DNA from: JALOOX01 sp964557955
GTDB taxonomy: Bacteria; Desulfobacterota; Syntrophobacteria; Syntrophobacterales; Syntrophobacteraceae
Assembly: GCA_964557955.1 (NCBI GenBank)
Contig: CAZLCS010000002.1
Coordinates: 186,001-250,000 of the forward strand
Direction: 5' to 3'
DNA length: 64,000 bases
The position numbers were made by a program, and so were the translations under genes. Shown here piece after piece: positions 23,546 through 32,582 of this stretch (within the stretch, counting starts at the first letter, position 1; each line of letters starts with the position of its first letter). The notes beneath the pieces are model-generated. The model saw only the letters and a list, made by a program, of their open reading frames with translations. It was not told the DNA's origin and ran no database searches.

Positions 23546-24817
23546 TCAATCTTTGAGCTCTGAGCGGGATGCGCTCAGTGATTTGCTCAAACGCCGATAC
23601 AGGCGGATGGCCCACCCCACCCCGTAGGCCGGAGCTGCCCCAACGTCGCGTCCGACCGTCAAGCCACCGGTCATCGTGTCAACCATCTTGCCGCCCCGGA
23701 GGATTCGGTACGTTCGCCCTCGCCATTCAACTCTGTTCCCTGCGAGGCTCAGAAGCCAGACCACGAAGGCAAAGAGATCACGGATGGGCAGGAGCAGGAA
23801 ATATCGGGCCAGCAGCTTGTCGCGGAGATGCATCACACCCACGACCCACCCCAGCCAGAGGCGCACAAATAAGGTCGTACCCAGAAGAATCAGGCTCGGC
23901 ACCGATCCGCCCGAAACCAGCCCGTTCACCAGGGCAGCGACGGTGCCGTAGGTGAATATGAGACCCAGGTGTCCTCCCGGTCTGCAGGCGCGAATCCCGC
24001 GGCTCCATCTCACCTGATGCCCGAGGAGCTCCGAAAAGCCCACTCTAGGGAGCACCGTTTCCACCACTTCCGGAAGGAGTCGAACCTCATAACCAGCCTT
24101 CCGCATGAGGCGACCCAGCACATAGTCATCGGCCAGGTAATCGGCGAGGGCTTCGAATCCGCCGATGGCCGCAAGCTTTTCACGAGTGGTCACCACCGTA
24201 GCTCCCAGGGCAAAGCTCATACCTTCGGTCAGCCAGGCCACCAGGACTCCGGCGGTGAACTCCGCCGAGACGCCAACGGCCTCAAGCTTGGAGGCCATTC
24301 CGGGAGCCTCAGCCCCACGATAAAGACACGTCGCCAGCCCCACGTGCTTCTCCAGAGCATGCGGCACGACCCGACCGAGAAACTCCGGTTCCACGCGGAT
24401 GTCGCTGTCCATGAGGACCAGGGTCTGGTGCCTGGCGTGTTTGAGCATGTTCCGGAGGTTGCTGATCTTGGGATTGTTGCCCAGAACCCGCGAGTCCACG
24501 ACCATTTCAATATCCGATTCTGCGAAGTCGGCCTTAAGCTTCTTGACGACAGCCACCGACGAATCGCCCGGATCGAGCACGCCGAAAACCAGCTGGAAGG
24601 TCGGGTAGTTCTGTTGGCAGATGGAAACATAATTCTCGTAAGCCCTGAAATCCATTCCGCAAAGGGGGATCAGGATGCTGACGGGGGGAAGATCCGAGGT
24701 GGCCGGCTCCATGCTCTGGGAGAAGAAACGGTGTGCTGCATAGATGCTCACCAGATAATAAGCAATGGATGCCAGGGAAAGGCTCCATAGAATGAACACC
24801 ACGAAGTCACTGATCAT
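23546..24817 (-). CDS. hpnI: Hopanoid glycosyltransferase HpnI
   Basis: A 423-residue membrane glycosyltransferase of family 2 (ceramide-glucosyltransferase-like). One N-terminal helix, then the catalytic domain with D82, DSD (137-139), the acidic DDY (230-232) and QVRW (268-271), the D,D,D,Q(Q/R)XRW pattern; two or three C-terminal helices follow. HpnI adds N-acetylglucosamine from UDP-GlcNAc to bacteriohopanetetrol. Context is decisive: it ends the run hpnJ-hpnK-two small transporters-hpnI. ATG at 24817 follows GGAG by seven bases; a GTG three bases earlier is less well placed. It is separated by 76 bases from the preceding small transporter gene. Confidence 0.9.
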   Translation of the reverse strand: MISDFVVFILWSLSLASIAYYLVSIYAAHRFFSQSMEPATSDLPPVSILIPLCGMDFRAYENYVSICQQNYPTFQLVFGVLDPGDSSVAVVKKLKADFAESDIEMVVDSRVLGNNPKISNLRNMLKHARHQTLVLMDSDIRVEPEFLGRVVPHALEKHVGLATCLYRGAEAPGMASKLEAVGVSAEFTAGVLVAWLTEGMSFALGATVVTTREKLAAIGGFEALADYLADDYVLGRLMRKAGYEVRLLPEVVETVLPRVGFSELLGHQVRWSRGIRACRPGGHLGLIFTYGTVAALVNGLVSGGSVPSLILLGTTLFVRLWLGWVVGVMHLRDKLLARYFLLLPIRDLFAFVVWLLSLAGNRVEWRGRTYRILRGGKMVDTMTGGLTVGRDVGAAPAYGVGWAIRLYRRLSKSLSASRSELKD

Positions 24818-24893
24818 CACATTGCTCCAGGGTCCCCTTGATGACCTTCCATGGACGCGAGGGTAATACGGGTCGAAACCGGCTCAAAAAGTG

Positions 24894-25265
24894 TCAGGGC
24901 AGACAAATCAAGGCCACTCCCAGGCAAACGAGGAGAGTTCCAGCCCACCGCATACCATCAACGTTCTCGTGGAGCAGAAACCGTGCCCCTACAAGGGTCA
25001 CCACATAGACCAGGGAAGTCGCAGGCACTACGAAACTCATATCTGCCCAGGATAGAACGGACAGAAAAGAAAAAAAACTCAAGGCAAGAAAGAACACACC
25101 CAGGAGGAAGTCTTTGCACATCAGAACCCGCCTGATGATACCCGGCAGCAGGCCGATCCGGAAGCCGCCGATCTCACCTACCTGCTTCATTCCCCTGGTG
25201 ATGTAAATATCTCCGGCTGCATTGGTCAGAACGATCACCAGAACCATGAGACCCGTGACGGTCAT
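24894..25265 (-). CDS. Small EamA/SMR-type membrane protein (second of a pair)
   Basis: A 123-residue protein with four hydrophobic helices, the size and layout of one SMR/EamA half-transporter. Motifs: TNAAGDIYITRGMKQVGEIGG, LSWADMSFVVPATSLVYVVTLVGA, and MRWAGTLLVCLGVALI. It resembles the gene 23 bases upstream but is shorter and shows few identical residues, so the two may form an asymmetric dimer. Placed between hpnK and hpnI, it probably moves the hopanoid glycolipid or its precursor across the membrane; this is inferred from position and from the ArnE/ArnF pair, a known two-subunit SMR-type flippase. Confidence 0.78.
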   Translation of the reverse strand: MTVTGLMVLVIVLTNAAGDIYITRGMKQVGEIGGFRIGLLPGIIRRVLMCKDFLLGVFFLALSFFSFLSVLSWADMSFVVPATSLVYVVTLVGARFLLHENVDGMRWAGTLLVCLGVALICLP

Positions 25266-25287
25266 GCGAAGCTCCCTTTCCCAAACA

Positions 25288-25719
25288 CTATCTTCCGCCC
25301 ATTATGTCAGGCATGCTCTTCGGTCCGCTCTGCACCTGCTCCTGTCTCGCCGCCGAGCGCGAGACCAGAACGACTCCCAGCACGATCAGGAAAGTTCCGG
25401 CCCAGCGCACCGGAGAAACCGGCTCTCCAAGAAATTGATGGGCGAAGGCAACATTGAGGATATATCCAAAGGAGCTTGCGGGAAGCACAAAGCTCAGATC
25501 AGCCCATGAGAGGAGCGCCGCAAAGAAGCCAAAGAACACGACAAGACAGACAATTCCCAGCCAGATCAACGGAGTTCCCATGGCTTCAACCAGGAGTCCC
25601 AGCGTGAAGGTGTCCACGCTCTCGGCAGATGCGGCAATTGTTTTCATACCTTTGCTCAGGCAAGTGTTGCCCACCGCCTGCGCCAGAACTGAAACAATGA
25701 GGAAGATGGCTGTTTTCAT
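25288..25719 (-). CDS. Small EamA/SMR-type membrane protein (first of a pair)
   Basis: A 143-residue four-helix protein. The segments LAQAVGNTCLSKGMKTIA, LLSWADLSFVLPASSFGYILNVAFAHQFLGEPVSPVRWAGTFLIVLGVVLV are typical of EamA-type half transporters. A charged tail of about 20 residues follows the last helix. Its start overlaps the hpnK stop by four bases (ATGA), so it is translationally coupled to a hopanoid gene. With the protein encoded at 24894 it is a candidate flippase for a hopanoid glycolipid. Drug efflux is unlikely given this coupling. Confidence 0.8.
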   Translation of the reverse strand: MKTAIFLIVSVLAQAVGNTCLSKGMKTIAASAESVDTFTLGLLVEAMGTPLIWLGIVCLVVFFGFFAALLSWADLSFVLPASSFGYILNVAFAHQFLGEPVSPVRWAGTFLIVLGVVLVSRSAARQEQVQSGPKSMPDIMGGR

Positions 25720-26567
25720 AGAGACCGGGCCAACTGCTCGTAGCGGATGAGCTGTATATTTCGTTCGACGATATGCGCTTTCACGTCAGGGTCCACCAGG
25801 ATCCTGAATTCGCGGTTCCTCTGAATCGCAGCCGCAGTATTTCCTCTGGCCTCATCCGGGTGGAAGTACACTTCGAAATCGCCTTCGGGCAGATGATCCA
25901 GAAGGTACATCACATAGGCCTTGTCCATCCGCCCCGTCATCAAATGCCCGAAGACTCTTTCAGTGCTGACAATTCCATGGCCGTCCAGTTTCCTTTTCAT
26001 GCGTCGGGTGAAAACCCCGAAGAGCCGGCTCATCCATCTTTGCTCACGTGAGATTCCGCCCCTGAACCTCATGACCATCCAAGGGTCGTCTTCGGGTATT
26101 CTCATATATCGAACACCGAATTCTTTGCAGAGTCCCAACGCCTCCTCGAACAAGACGGGGTGCAGATGAAAATGCAGGTGGGCATCAACATGGGAAATCC
26201 TGAGGCCGCTTGATAGAAAACGTTCGAATTGGGCCCTCATTTCCAGGGCGAGCTCCCTTCGGGCCTTCCTCGAAAAAAAATAGAACGCGCCGGCCCCGGC
26301 TGGGTCCGCCGGGAAGTTGCAGGCCTGGTCCACCAGGGACGGGATTTGAGCCGGCGACAGGACGGATTTACCCATCACCGCAACCAGGTGCAGGCCCACT
26401 GCGAGTCCCTCCGTGTCCCGAGCCAAGCTCACCGCCTCGTCGAATCCACTTTCACCCACCATGAGACTGCAGCTGGTCAGGATGCCTTCACGAAAGGCGT
26501 GGATAATGGACCGATTGATGCTGGAGGAAGCTCCAAAATCATCGCCGTTGATGATGAGTCGCTTCAC
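25716..26567 (-). CDS. hpnK: Hopanoid deacetylase HpnK (ChbG/YdjC family)
   Basis: A 283-residue carbohydrate deacetylase of the YdjC/ChbG fold. The opening NGDDFGASSSINRSI has the catalytic and metal-binding Asp pair; metal-binding HVDAHLHFHLHP is near residues 125-136. In the known pathway HpnK removes the acetyl group from N-acetylglucosaminyl-bacteriohopanetetrol, giving the glucosamine form. The GTG start at 26567 lies nine bases after the hpnJ stop, with AGGA upstream. It is coupled by an ATGA overlap to the first small transporter gene. Confidence 0.9.
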   Translation of the reverse strand: MKRLIINGDDFGASSSINRSIIHAFREGILTSCSLMVGESGFDEAVSLARDTEGLAVGLHLVAVMGKSVLSPAQIPSLVDQACNFPADPAGAGAFYFFSRKARRELALEMRAQFERFLSSGLRISHVDAHLHFHLHPVLFEEALGLCKEFGVRYMRIPEDDPWMVMRFRGGISREQRWMSRLFGVFTRRMKRKLDGHGIVSTERVFGHLMTGRMDKAYVMYLLDHLPEGDFEVYFHPDEARGNTAAAIQRNREFRILVDPDVKAHIVERNIQLIRYEQLARSL

Positions 26568-26576
26568 TGCGACATC

Positions 26577-27998
26577 CTAGGACCTGGAAAATTTGAGACG
26601 CCGAGCCCGGAGCTGGAAGTACTCTCTTGCCTCCTGGAGAAGCCTTCTACGCTCGACTTTGTCGAAGATGGCCCGCTGAACAATCCGAAAAACGATCCGC
26701 GGTCTGAAGTAGTACCGGCCATAGAAGTACTCAACAGCCTCAACAATTTCCTGTCGGCTGAGGCCAGGGTACTGAATGTTGGGCAATTGATGACCCAGCT
26801 CATCGGCCATATCATCTTCGGTGAGGTAGCCACGGCTTCTCACGTAATCGTCGAATTCTGTTCCGGGGTAGGGGTGGGCGATGGAAACCTGAATGGTTTC
26901 GCAGTCAAGCCGTTCTGCAAACTCCATCGTACGTCGAATGGTTTCCTGCGTTTCACCCGGAAGCCCCATGATGAAATCCCCGTGGACGGCCAGTCCCAAA
27001 TCCTTACAGTTCCTCATGAAGGCATACGCCTGTTCGACGGTGGCCCCCTTCTTGATGTTCTTGAGGACCGCCGGATCCCCGGATTCGAACCCGACGATGA
27101 GAAGGCGGCATCCAGCTTCCTTCATGGCTTTGAGCATTTCGCGGTCTGCGTGGACGCGGCATGTGCAGGACCAGGTGAGCTTGAGAGGCTCGATCTTGCT
27201 GCAAAGCTCGAGAACGCGCGCCTTTCCCCACGCAAACGTATCGTCGTCGAAAAAAATCTCTCTAGCTTCCGGGAAGAGTTCGCGCGCACGCCGTAATTCC
27301 GCCACCACGTTGTCGCTGCTGCGGGTACGCCAGCGGTGGCCCCCGAAGGTCTGCGGCCACAGACAGAAAGTGCACAGGGCCGGACAGCCGCGAGATGTGT
27401 AAAGGGCCACGAAAGGATGCTTCAGGAATGGGACATTGTAGCGGGCAATGTCAAGATCCCGCTTGTAGATGTCCACTACGAACGGCAGGCTGTCGAGATC
27501 AGTCAACAAGGGCCGATCGTCATTATGCACGACGACTCCGTTCTTGCGGTAGCTCACGCCGAGGATCTCAGAAAGATCCTTCCCCGAGGCATACTCGAAT
27601 AAAGCGTAATCGAACTCCTTTCGCACCACGAAGTCGACAGCCGAAGAAGCCTTGAGGGACTCTTCAGGAAGCACGGAAACGTGGGGACCCAGGAAAGCGA
27701 TCTTGACGGAAGGATTGATATCCCTGATGGATTCGGCCAGCCGAATATCGTTGGCAAAACCGGGCGTGCTGGTGAACAGAGCCACGAATTCGTAATCCCT
27801 GGTGATTTCAATGGTTTCAGCAGGAGTCACCCCGTGTGGGGGGGCATCGAGAAGCCTGCTGTCACGGATAAGGCCAGCCGGGTAGGCCAGCCAGACAGGG
27901 TACCAGAAGGAGGTGATCTCGCGTCGTGCAGGCCAGCGCGAGCCAGCCCCCCCGTCGAATTTTTCGAAGGAGGGGGGATTGAGCAAAAGGGTTTTCAT
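26577..27998 (-). CDS. hpnJ: Hopanoid radical SAM ring-contracting enzyme HpnJ
   Basis: A 473-residue B12-binding-like radical SAM protein. The N-terminal Rossmann-like part (MKTLLLNPPSFEKFDGGAGS) resembles cobalamin-binding modules though the usual DxHxxG is not evident; the cluster motif CPALCTFC is C205, C209, C212. HpnJ contracts the glucosamine ring of the hopanoid glycolipid to the cyclitol ether. The ATG at 27998 follows GGAG by five bases and lies about 40 bases after a very good promoter. It heads the cluster. Homology to the characterised Burkholderia HpnJ is inferred from the cluster and sequence character. Confidence 0.88.
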   Translation of the reverse strand: MKTLLLNPPSFEKFDGGAGSRWPARREITSFWYPVWLAYPAGLIRDSRLLDAPPHGVTPAETIEITRDYEFVALFTSTPGFANDIRLAESIRDINPSVKIAFLGPHVSVLPEESLKASSAVDFVVRKEFDYALFEYASGKDLSEILGVSYRKNGVVVHNDDRPLLTDLDSLPFVVDIYKRDLDIARYNVPFLKHPFVALYTSRGCPALCTFCLWPQTFGGHRWRTRSSDNVVAELRRARELFPEAREIFFDDDTFAWGKARVLELCSKIEPLKLTWSCTCRVHADREMLKAMKEAGCRLLIVGFESGDPAVLKNIKKGATVEQAYAFMRNCKDLGLAVHGDFIMGLPGETQETIRRTMEFAERLDCETIQVSIAHPYPGTEFDDYVRSRGYLTEDDMADELGHQLPNIQYPGLSRQEIVEAVEYFYGRYYFRPRIVFRIVQRAIFDKVERRRLLQEAREYFQLRARRLKFSRS

Positions 27999-28045
27999 GT
28001 GATCTCCGTATGAATCTTCAAAAATTTTGGGCTTATGAGCGACGA

Positions 28046-28074
28046 AATATACGAGGCTGCCCACTCCCTGTCAA
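28046..28074 (-). promoter_or_regulatory. Sigma-70 promoter of the hopanoid cluster
   Basis: On the minus strand TTGACA (28074-28069), exactly 17 bases, TATATT (28051-28046): a perfect -35 and a five of six -10. The start near 28039 gives a leader of about 40 bases before hpnJ. A TGATCGATCA palindrome lies at 28130-28139 between this and the opposing promoter. Confidence 0.7.
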
Positions 28075-28212
28075 GGATACTGCCTCACACCGGTTGGACC
28101 TTTCGGCTTTCTGGAAGCGGGATATTTGATGATCGATCAAGGAACCAGTCCGCCATCCGGCATCGACCACAAGCGGGAGCATGACTCGTGCACTGCTATA
28201 ACAGTGAACTTC

Positions 28213-28242
28213 TTGACACCCGGCGGACGGTGTGTGTATAGG
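28213..28242 (+). promoter_or_regulatory. Sigma-70 promoter of the amino acid ABC transporter
   Basis: TTGACA (28213-28218), 18 bases, TATAGG (28237-28242). The start near 28249 is about 44 bases before the ATG of the binding-protein gene. Confidence 0.65.
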
Positions 28243-28292
28243 CAGAATGCCGGTCTCAGCTTCCATCGTTTGCCAATTGAGGAGATAAATCC

Positions 28293-29027
28293 ATGATCAA
28301 AAAAGGAATCTTCACGCTGTTGCTCTGCGTCATGGCCGTTTCTTCAGCCTGGGGACGCACGGTTGTCGTTGCGCAGGACGCAACCTGGCCGCCCATGGAG
28401 TTCCTGAACGAAAACAAGGAAATTGTGGGATTTGCACCCGAATTCATGAAAGCGGTGGCAAAGGAAGCGGGTTTTGAAGTGGTGCTCAAGAATGTAGCCT
28501 GGGACGGCATCTTCGCCGGTTTGGACGCAGGCCAGTATGATGCAGTCTGTTCGTCGGTGACTATCACGGAAGAGCGGAAGAAGGCCATGGATTTCTCTCA
28601 GCCTTATTACAGGGTCCGGCAGGCGCTGGTTGTGCCCAAGACGCTGGATGTCAAAGGTCTCGAAGGGATGAAGGGCAAGAAGCTCGGGGCTCAAATCGGG
28701 ACCACCGGTTATTTTACCATCAAGAAGACCAAGGGTCTCACGGCCAAGTCCTACGATGAGATTGGGCTCGCCATGGAAGACCTGTTCAACGGACGCCTCG
28801 ACGGAGTAGTGTGCGACGACCCCGTTGCGGCTCAGTATGCCCTCCAGAAGGCCGAGTACGCCGCCAAGCTCAAGATCGCCGCCATTCTGGAGACGGGCGA
28901 TGAGTATTACGGCATTGCCGTGAAGAAGGGCAACCGTGAGCTTCTGGACCTGCTGAACATGGGCATCAAGGCGGTTCAGGAGAAAGGGATCGACAAGGCG
29001 ATTCGGGCCAAATGGCTGAGCCAGTAA
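28293..29027 (+). CDS. Amino acid ABC transporter, substrate-binding protein
   Basis: A 244-residue family 3 solute-binding protein. A signal peptide covers about 1-21 (VSSAWG); family blocks follow: DATWPPMEFLNENKEIVGFAPEFMKAVAKEAGF, the aspartate-containing VAWDGIFAGLDAGQYDAVCSSVTITEERKK, and GAQIGTTGYF. It captures a polar amino acid in the periplasm and delivers it to the permease encoded next. Ligand is not fixed; nothing in the sequence separates glutamine, arginine or cystine. AGGAGATAAATCC precedes the ATG, and a clear promoter lies upstream. Confidence 0.92.
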   Translation: MIKKGIFTLLLCVMAVSSAWGRTVVVAQDATWPPMEFLNENKEIVGFAPEFMKAVAKEAGFEVVLKNVAWDGIFAGLDAGQYDAVCSSVTITEERKKAMDFSQPYYRVRQALVVPKTLDVKGLEGMKGKKLGAQIGTTGYFTIKKTKGLTAKSYDEIGLAMEDLFNGRLDGVVCDDPVAAQYALQKAEYAAKLKIAAILETGDEYYGIAVKKGNRELLDLLNMGIKAVQEKGIDKAIRAKWLSQ

Positions 29028-29042
29028 CAGCCCACCAGGCCC

Positions 29043-29808
29043 ATGGAGACACACGTGATCGAAGTTTCTGACGGTGCCGCCATCCCCAGCAGGAAAGATG
29101 CGGGGCTCTTTTCCGCCTGGCGCATAGCTTTTGCGGGTGCCATCCTGATTCTCGGTTATTTGGCAGTTTCGCGGCCCGATCCCTATTATGCGATTCTTAA
29201 GTTCATCCCCGACGGTATTCTTGTCACCTTTCAGGTGACGCTGTGCTCCATCTTCTTTGCTCTCATCCTGGGGCTGATCACCGGCCTGGGGCGCATCTCC
29301 AAAAACCGGATCATCAACTCCCTGGCTTCCATATACGTGGAAGTTGTCCGAGGCATTCCACTGCTCGTTCAACTTTTCTACATCTATTACGCCCTTGGCC
29401 GCTTCGTGCGTCTGCCGGACATCGTGGCCGCCGTCATCGCCATGTCAGTGTGTTACGGCGCCTATATGGGGGAAGTGTTTCGGGCAGGCATCGAATCCAT
29501 CCACAAGGGTCAGACGGAGGCCGCCCGATCTCTTGGTTTCAATGGGGCCCAGACCATGCGGTACGTTATCATTCCCCAGGCATGGCGAACCATCCTTCCA
29601 CCGGTGGGGAACGAGTTCATTGCGCTCCTCAAGGATACTTCTCTGGTCTCCATTCTCGCGGTAGCGGACATGCTTCGACGGGGGAGAGAGTTCGCGGCCG
29701 AATCCTTTGCCTATTTTGAAACGTACACCGTCATTGCCCTGGTCTACCTGATCATAACTTTGATCCTTTCGAAGCTGGTGAGTCATCTGGAAGAGAGATA
29801 CAACCACT

Positions 29809-29822
<14 letters not shown>
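29043..29822 (+). CDS. Amino acid ABC transporter, permease
   Basis: A 259-residue HisMQ-type membrane subunit with about five helices. It opens with a hydrophilic 24-residue tail. The EAA loop that contacts the ATPase reads EAARSLGFNGAQTMRYVIIPQAWRTILPP (about 160-188) and is complete. Also visible is VEVVRGIPLLVQLFYIYYALG, a family signature. A single permease gene suggests a homodimer. It starts 15 bases after the binding-protein gene and overlaps the ATPase gene by 14 bases. Confidence 0.93.
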
Positions 29823-30549
<727 letters not shown>

Positions 30550-30587
30550 CGATCGAGCAAACAATACTGCGAGGAGGGCGTTCCGCA

Positions 30588-31505
30588 ATGCATGTTGTGA
30601 TCCTGGGGGCAGGCGCGCTGGGTAGTCTCGTGGGGTCAAGACTGTCTCGATCTCGCGCTCGAGTCACTTTCCTGAGCACCAATCATGACCATATCCGGGC
30701 TGTACGGGAAAACGGGCTGGTGGTGGAGGAGCTCGACGGTTCGCTCAGCCGTTATGAACTGCCCGCGTACAGCGATCCTTCGGAGATCCCGGAAAAAGCC
30801 AACCTGGTGCTCGTGAGTGTCAAGACTTATGCGACCGAGGCCGCCGTCCGAAGCATCCTGGACATCTGCACTGATTCGACCGAATTTCTGACGCTTCAGA
30901 ACGGAGTGGGGAACTTTGAGCGCATCGCGGAGGTTGTGGGCGAGGCCCCAACCATTGTGGGAGTGACAGCCCAGGGAGCCACTCTGCTGGAACCCGGCCG
31001 AGTCCGTCACGGGGGCAATGGTCTGACCGTCCTGGGAGAGTTTCGCGGCGGTCCCTCCGGTCGAGTCGAATCCATCGTCGATTGCTTTGTCGAGGCGGGC
31101 ATCGCGACAGAGGCCGGCGCCAACATGCAGCAATTGATCTGGCAGAAGCTCATGGTCAACGTCGGGATCAATGCCGTCACGGCGCTGACGGGCATTCGAA
31201 ACGGCCAGATCAACACCATCCCGGAGGCCCGCCTGCTTTGCCGGGCTGCCGTGGAAGAAGCATTGCTTGTTGCGGAGCGAAAAGGCTTCTGCTTCGAGGG
31301 CGACATGGTGGAGCGTGTATTCGCCGTAGCCGAGGCTACATCGAGGAACCGCTCTTCAATGGGGCAGGATGTCGATCGCAGGCGTCCCACTGAAATCGAC
31401 GCCATCAACGGCGCCATTGTAGACTACGGCAGAGCCGCCGGTGTCCCGGTCATCGTCAATGAGACTCTCACGAGGCTCGTCAGGACCCTTCAGGCCAATA
31501 CCTGA
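30588..31505 (+). CDS. panE: 2-Dehydropantoate 2-reductase
   Basis: A 305-residue ketopantoate reductase that makes pantoate with NADPH on the way to pantothenate and coenzyme A. The N-terminal Rossmann motif is ILGAGALGSLVGSRLS. Family motifs include LTLQNGVGN and the catalytic lysine region IWQKLMVNVGINAVTALTG; the end contains SSMGQDVDRRRPTEIDAINGA, where panE has the DVxxGRxTEID box. The ATG at 30588 follows GAGGAGG; a longer frame from 30504 lies in the ATPase gene. It precedes panB, making a partial pantothenate operon (no panC or panD here). Confidence 0.92.
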   Translation: MHVVILGAGALGSLVGSRLSRSRARVTFLSTNHDHIRAVRENGLVVEELDGSLSRYELPAYSDPSEIPEKANLVLVSVKTYATEAAVRSILDICTDSTEFLTLQNGVGNFERIAEVVGEAPTIVGVTAQGATLLEPGRVRHGGNGLTVLGEFRGGPSGRVESIVDCFVEAGIATEAGANMQQLIWQKLMVNVGINAVTALTGIRNGQINTIPEARLLCRAAVEEALLVAERKGFCFEGDMVERVFAVAEATSRNRSSMGQDVDRRRPTEIDAINGAIVDYGRAAGVPVIVNETLTRLVRTLQANT

Positions 31506-31608
31506 ATCCCCTCTCTTGAATCCCATCCCGTATTCCACTATTCTGCGCGCGGAGCCGACTTCCGACATCCAGGCTTGCGGCTACTAACCTCAGACAAGGA
31601 GTCAGACG

Positions 31609-32442
31609 ATGACCACACGCGTGACCGTTCCAGAAGTGCTGGCAGCCAAAGGGACCCGAAAGCTGACCGAGCTCACCGCCTACGATTACCCGACCGCTCA
31701 TTGGGTTGACCAGAGCGGAATTGACATCATCCTGGTCGGCGATTCCCTGGCCATGGTGGTTCTCGGACAGGAAGACACTCTTTCCGTTGGCATGGACGCA
31801 ATGATTCACCACACCCGCGCAGTGTCCCGGGCCGCTCGGCGCGCCCTGGTGATCGGAGACATGCCGTTCTTGTCGTATCAGGCCGGCGTTGAACAGGCCG
31901 TCATGAACGCGGGCCGCTTTTTGAAGGAAGGGAGAGCCCAGGCTGTCAAGCTCGAAGGCGGAAGGAAGGTTGTGCCTCAGGTCCAGGCCATTGTGGATGC
32001 CGGGATCCCTGTCCAGGGACACATCGGGCTCACCCCTCAGAGTGTCGCCCAGATGGGTGGCTTCAAAGTCCAGGGGAAGACAGCCGAAGCAGCCAAGGCG
32101 CTCGTAGAAGATGCGCAGGCTCTTGCCGAGGCGGGATGCTTCAGCATCGTCCTCGAGGCCATTCCGGCTCCCATCGCAGCTCGCATCACCGATTCGGTCC
32201 CCGTTCCAACCATTGGGATCGGCGCCGGCCCCGACTGTGACGGCCAGGTCCTGGTGGTGCATGATGTGCTGGGCCTGTTCGACCGTTTCACACCCAAATT
32301 CGTCAAACGGTACACTCATCTCGCACAGCCGATTCAGGATGCCCTGAACCGGTTTCGAGAAGATGTTCAGGAAGGTCGATTCCCCGGTCCTGAGCACACT
32401 TTCACCCTATCCAGCGAGGAGATGAGCAAGTTTCAGGAGTGA
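31609..32442 (+). CDS. panB: 3-Methyl-2-oxobutanoate hydroxymethyltransferase
   Basis: A 277-residue TIM-barrel enzyme of the ketopantoate hydroxymethyltransferase family, close to the usual 260-280. It joins a one-carbon unit from methylenetetrahydrofolate to 2-oxoisovalerate. Motifs: LTAYDYPTA, VGDSLAMVVLG (metal-binding Asp), GDMPFLSYQ, VKLEGG, GHIGLTPQ, and GIGAGPDCDGQVLV. AAGGAG precedes the ATG. The gene runs with panE, 103 bases upstream, giving pantoate synthesis in two steps; 2-oxoisovalerate would come from the ilv genes at 50239-53607. Confidence 0.95.
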   Translation: MTTRVTVPEVLAAKGTRKLTELTAYDYPTAHWVDQSGIDIILVGDSLAMVVLGQEDTLSVGMDAMIHHTRAVSRAARRALVIGDMPFLSYQAGVEQAVMNAGRFLKEGRAQAVKLEGGRKVVPQVQAIVDAGIPVQGHIGLTPQSVAQMGGFKVQGKTAEAAKALVEDAQALAEAGCFSIVLEAIPAPIAARITDSVPVPTIGIGAGPDCDGQVLVVHDVLGLFDRFTPKFVKRYTHLAQPIQDALNRFREDVQEGRFPGPEHTFTLSSEEMSKFQE

Positions 32443-32582
32443 GTGCGCATGGGTCTCGCGCCTGTGGGAAACGCAACGGGATTTGCCGCTTCCTGTACCT
32501 TTGCGGGGATCGTCGACCGGCCTTGTGTGGTAAGATGGGAATGGCAAGCGGAAATCCCGAAAGATCTCAGGAGGAAGCCAGG

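Noticed and set aside
24894..25719. Multidrug efflux SMR pair
   Set aside because: Size fits, but the ATGA coupling to hpnK and position before hpnI make a hopanoid role more likely.
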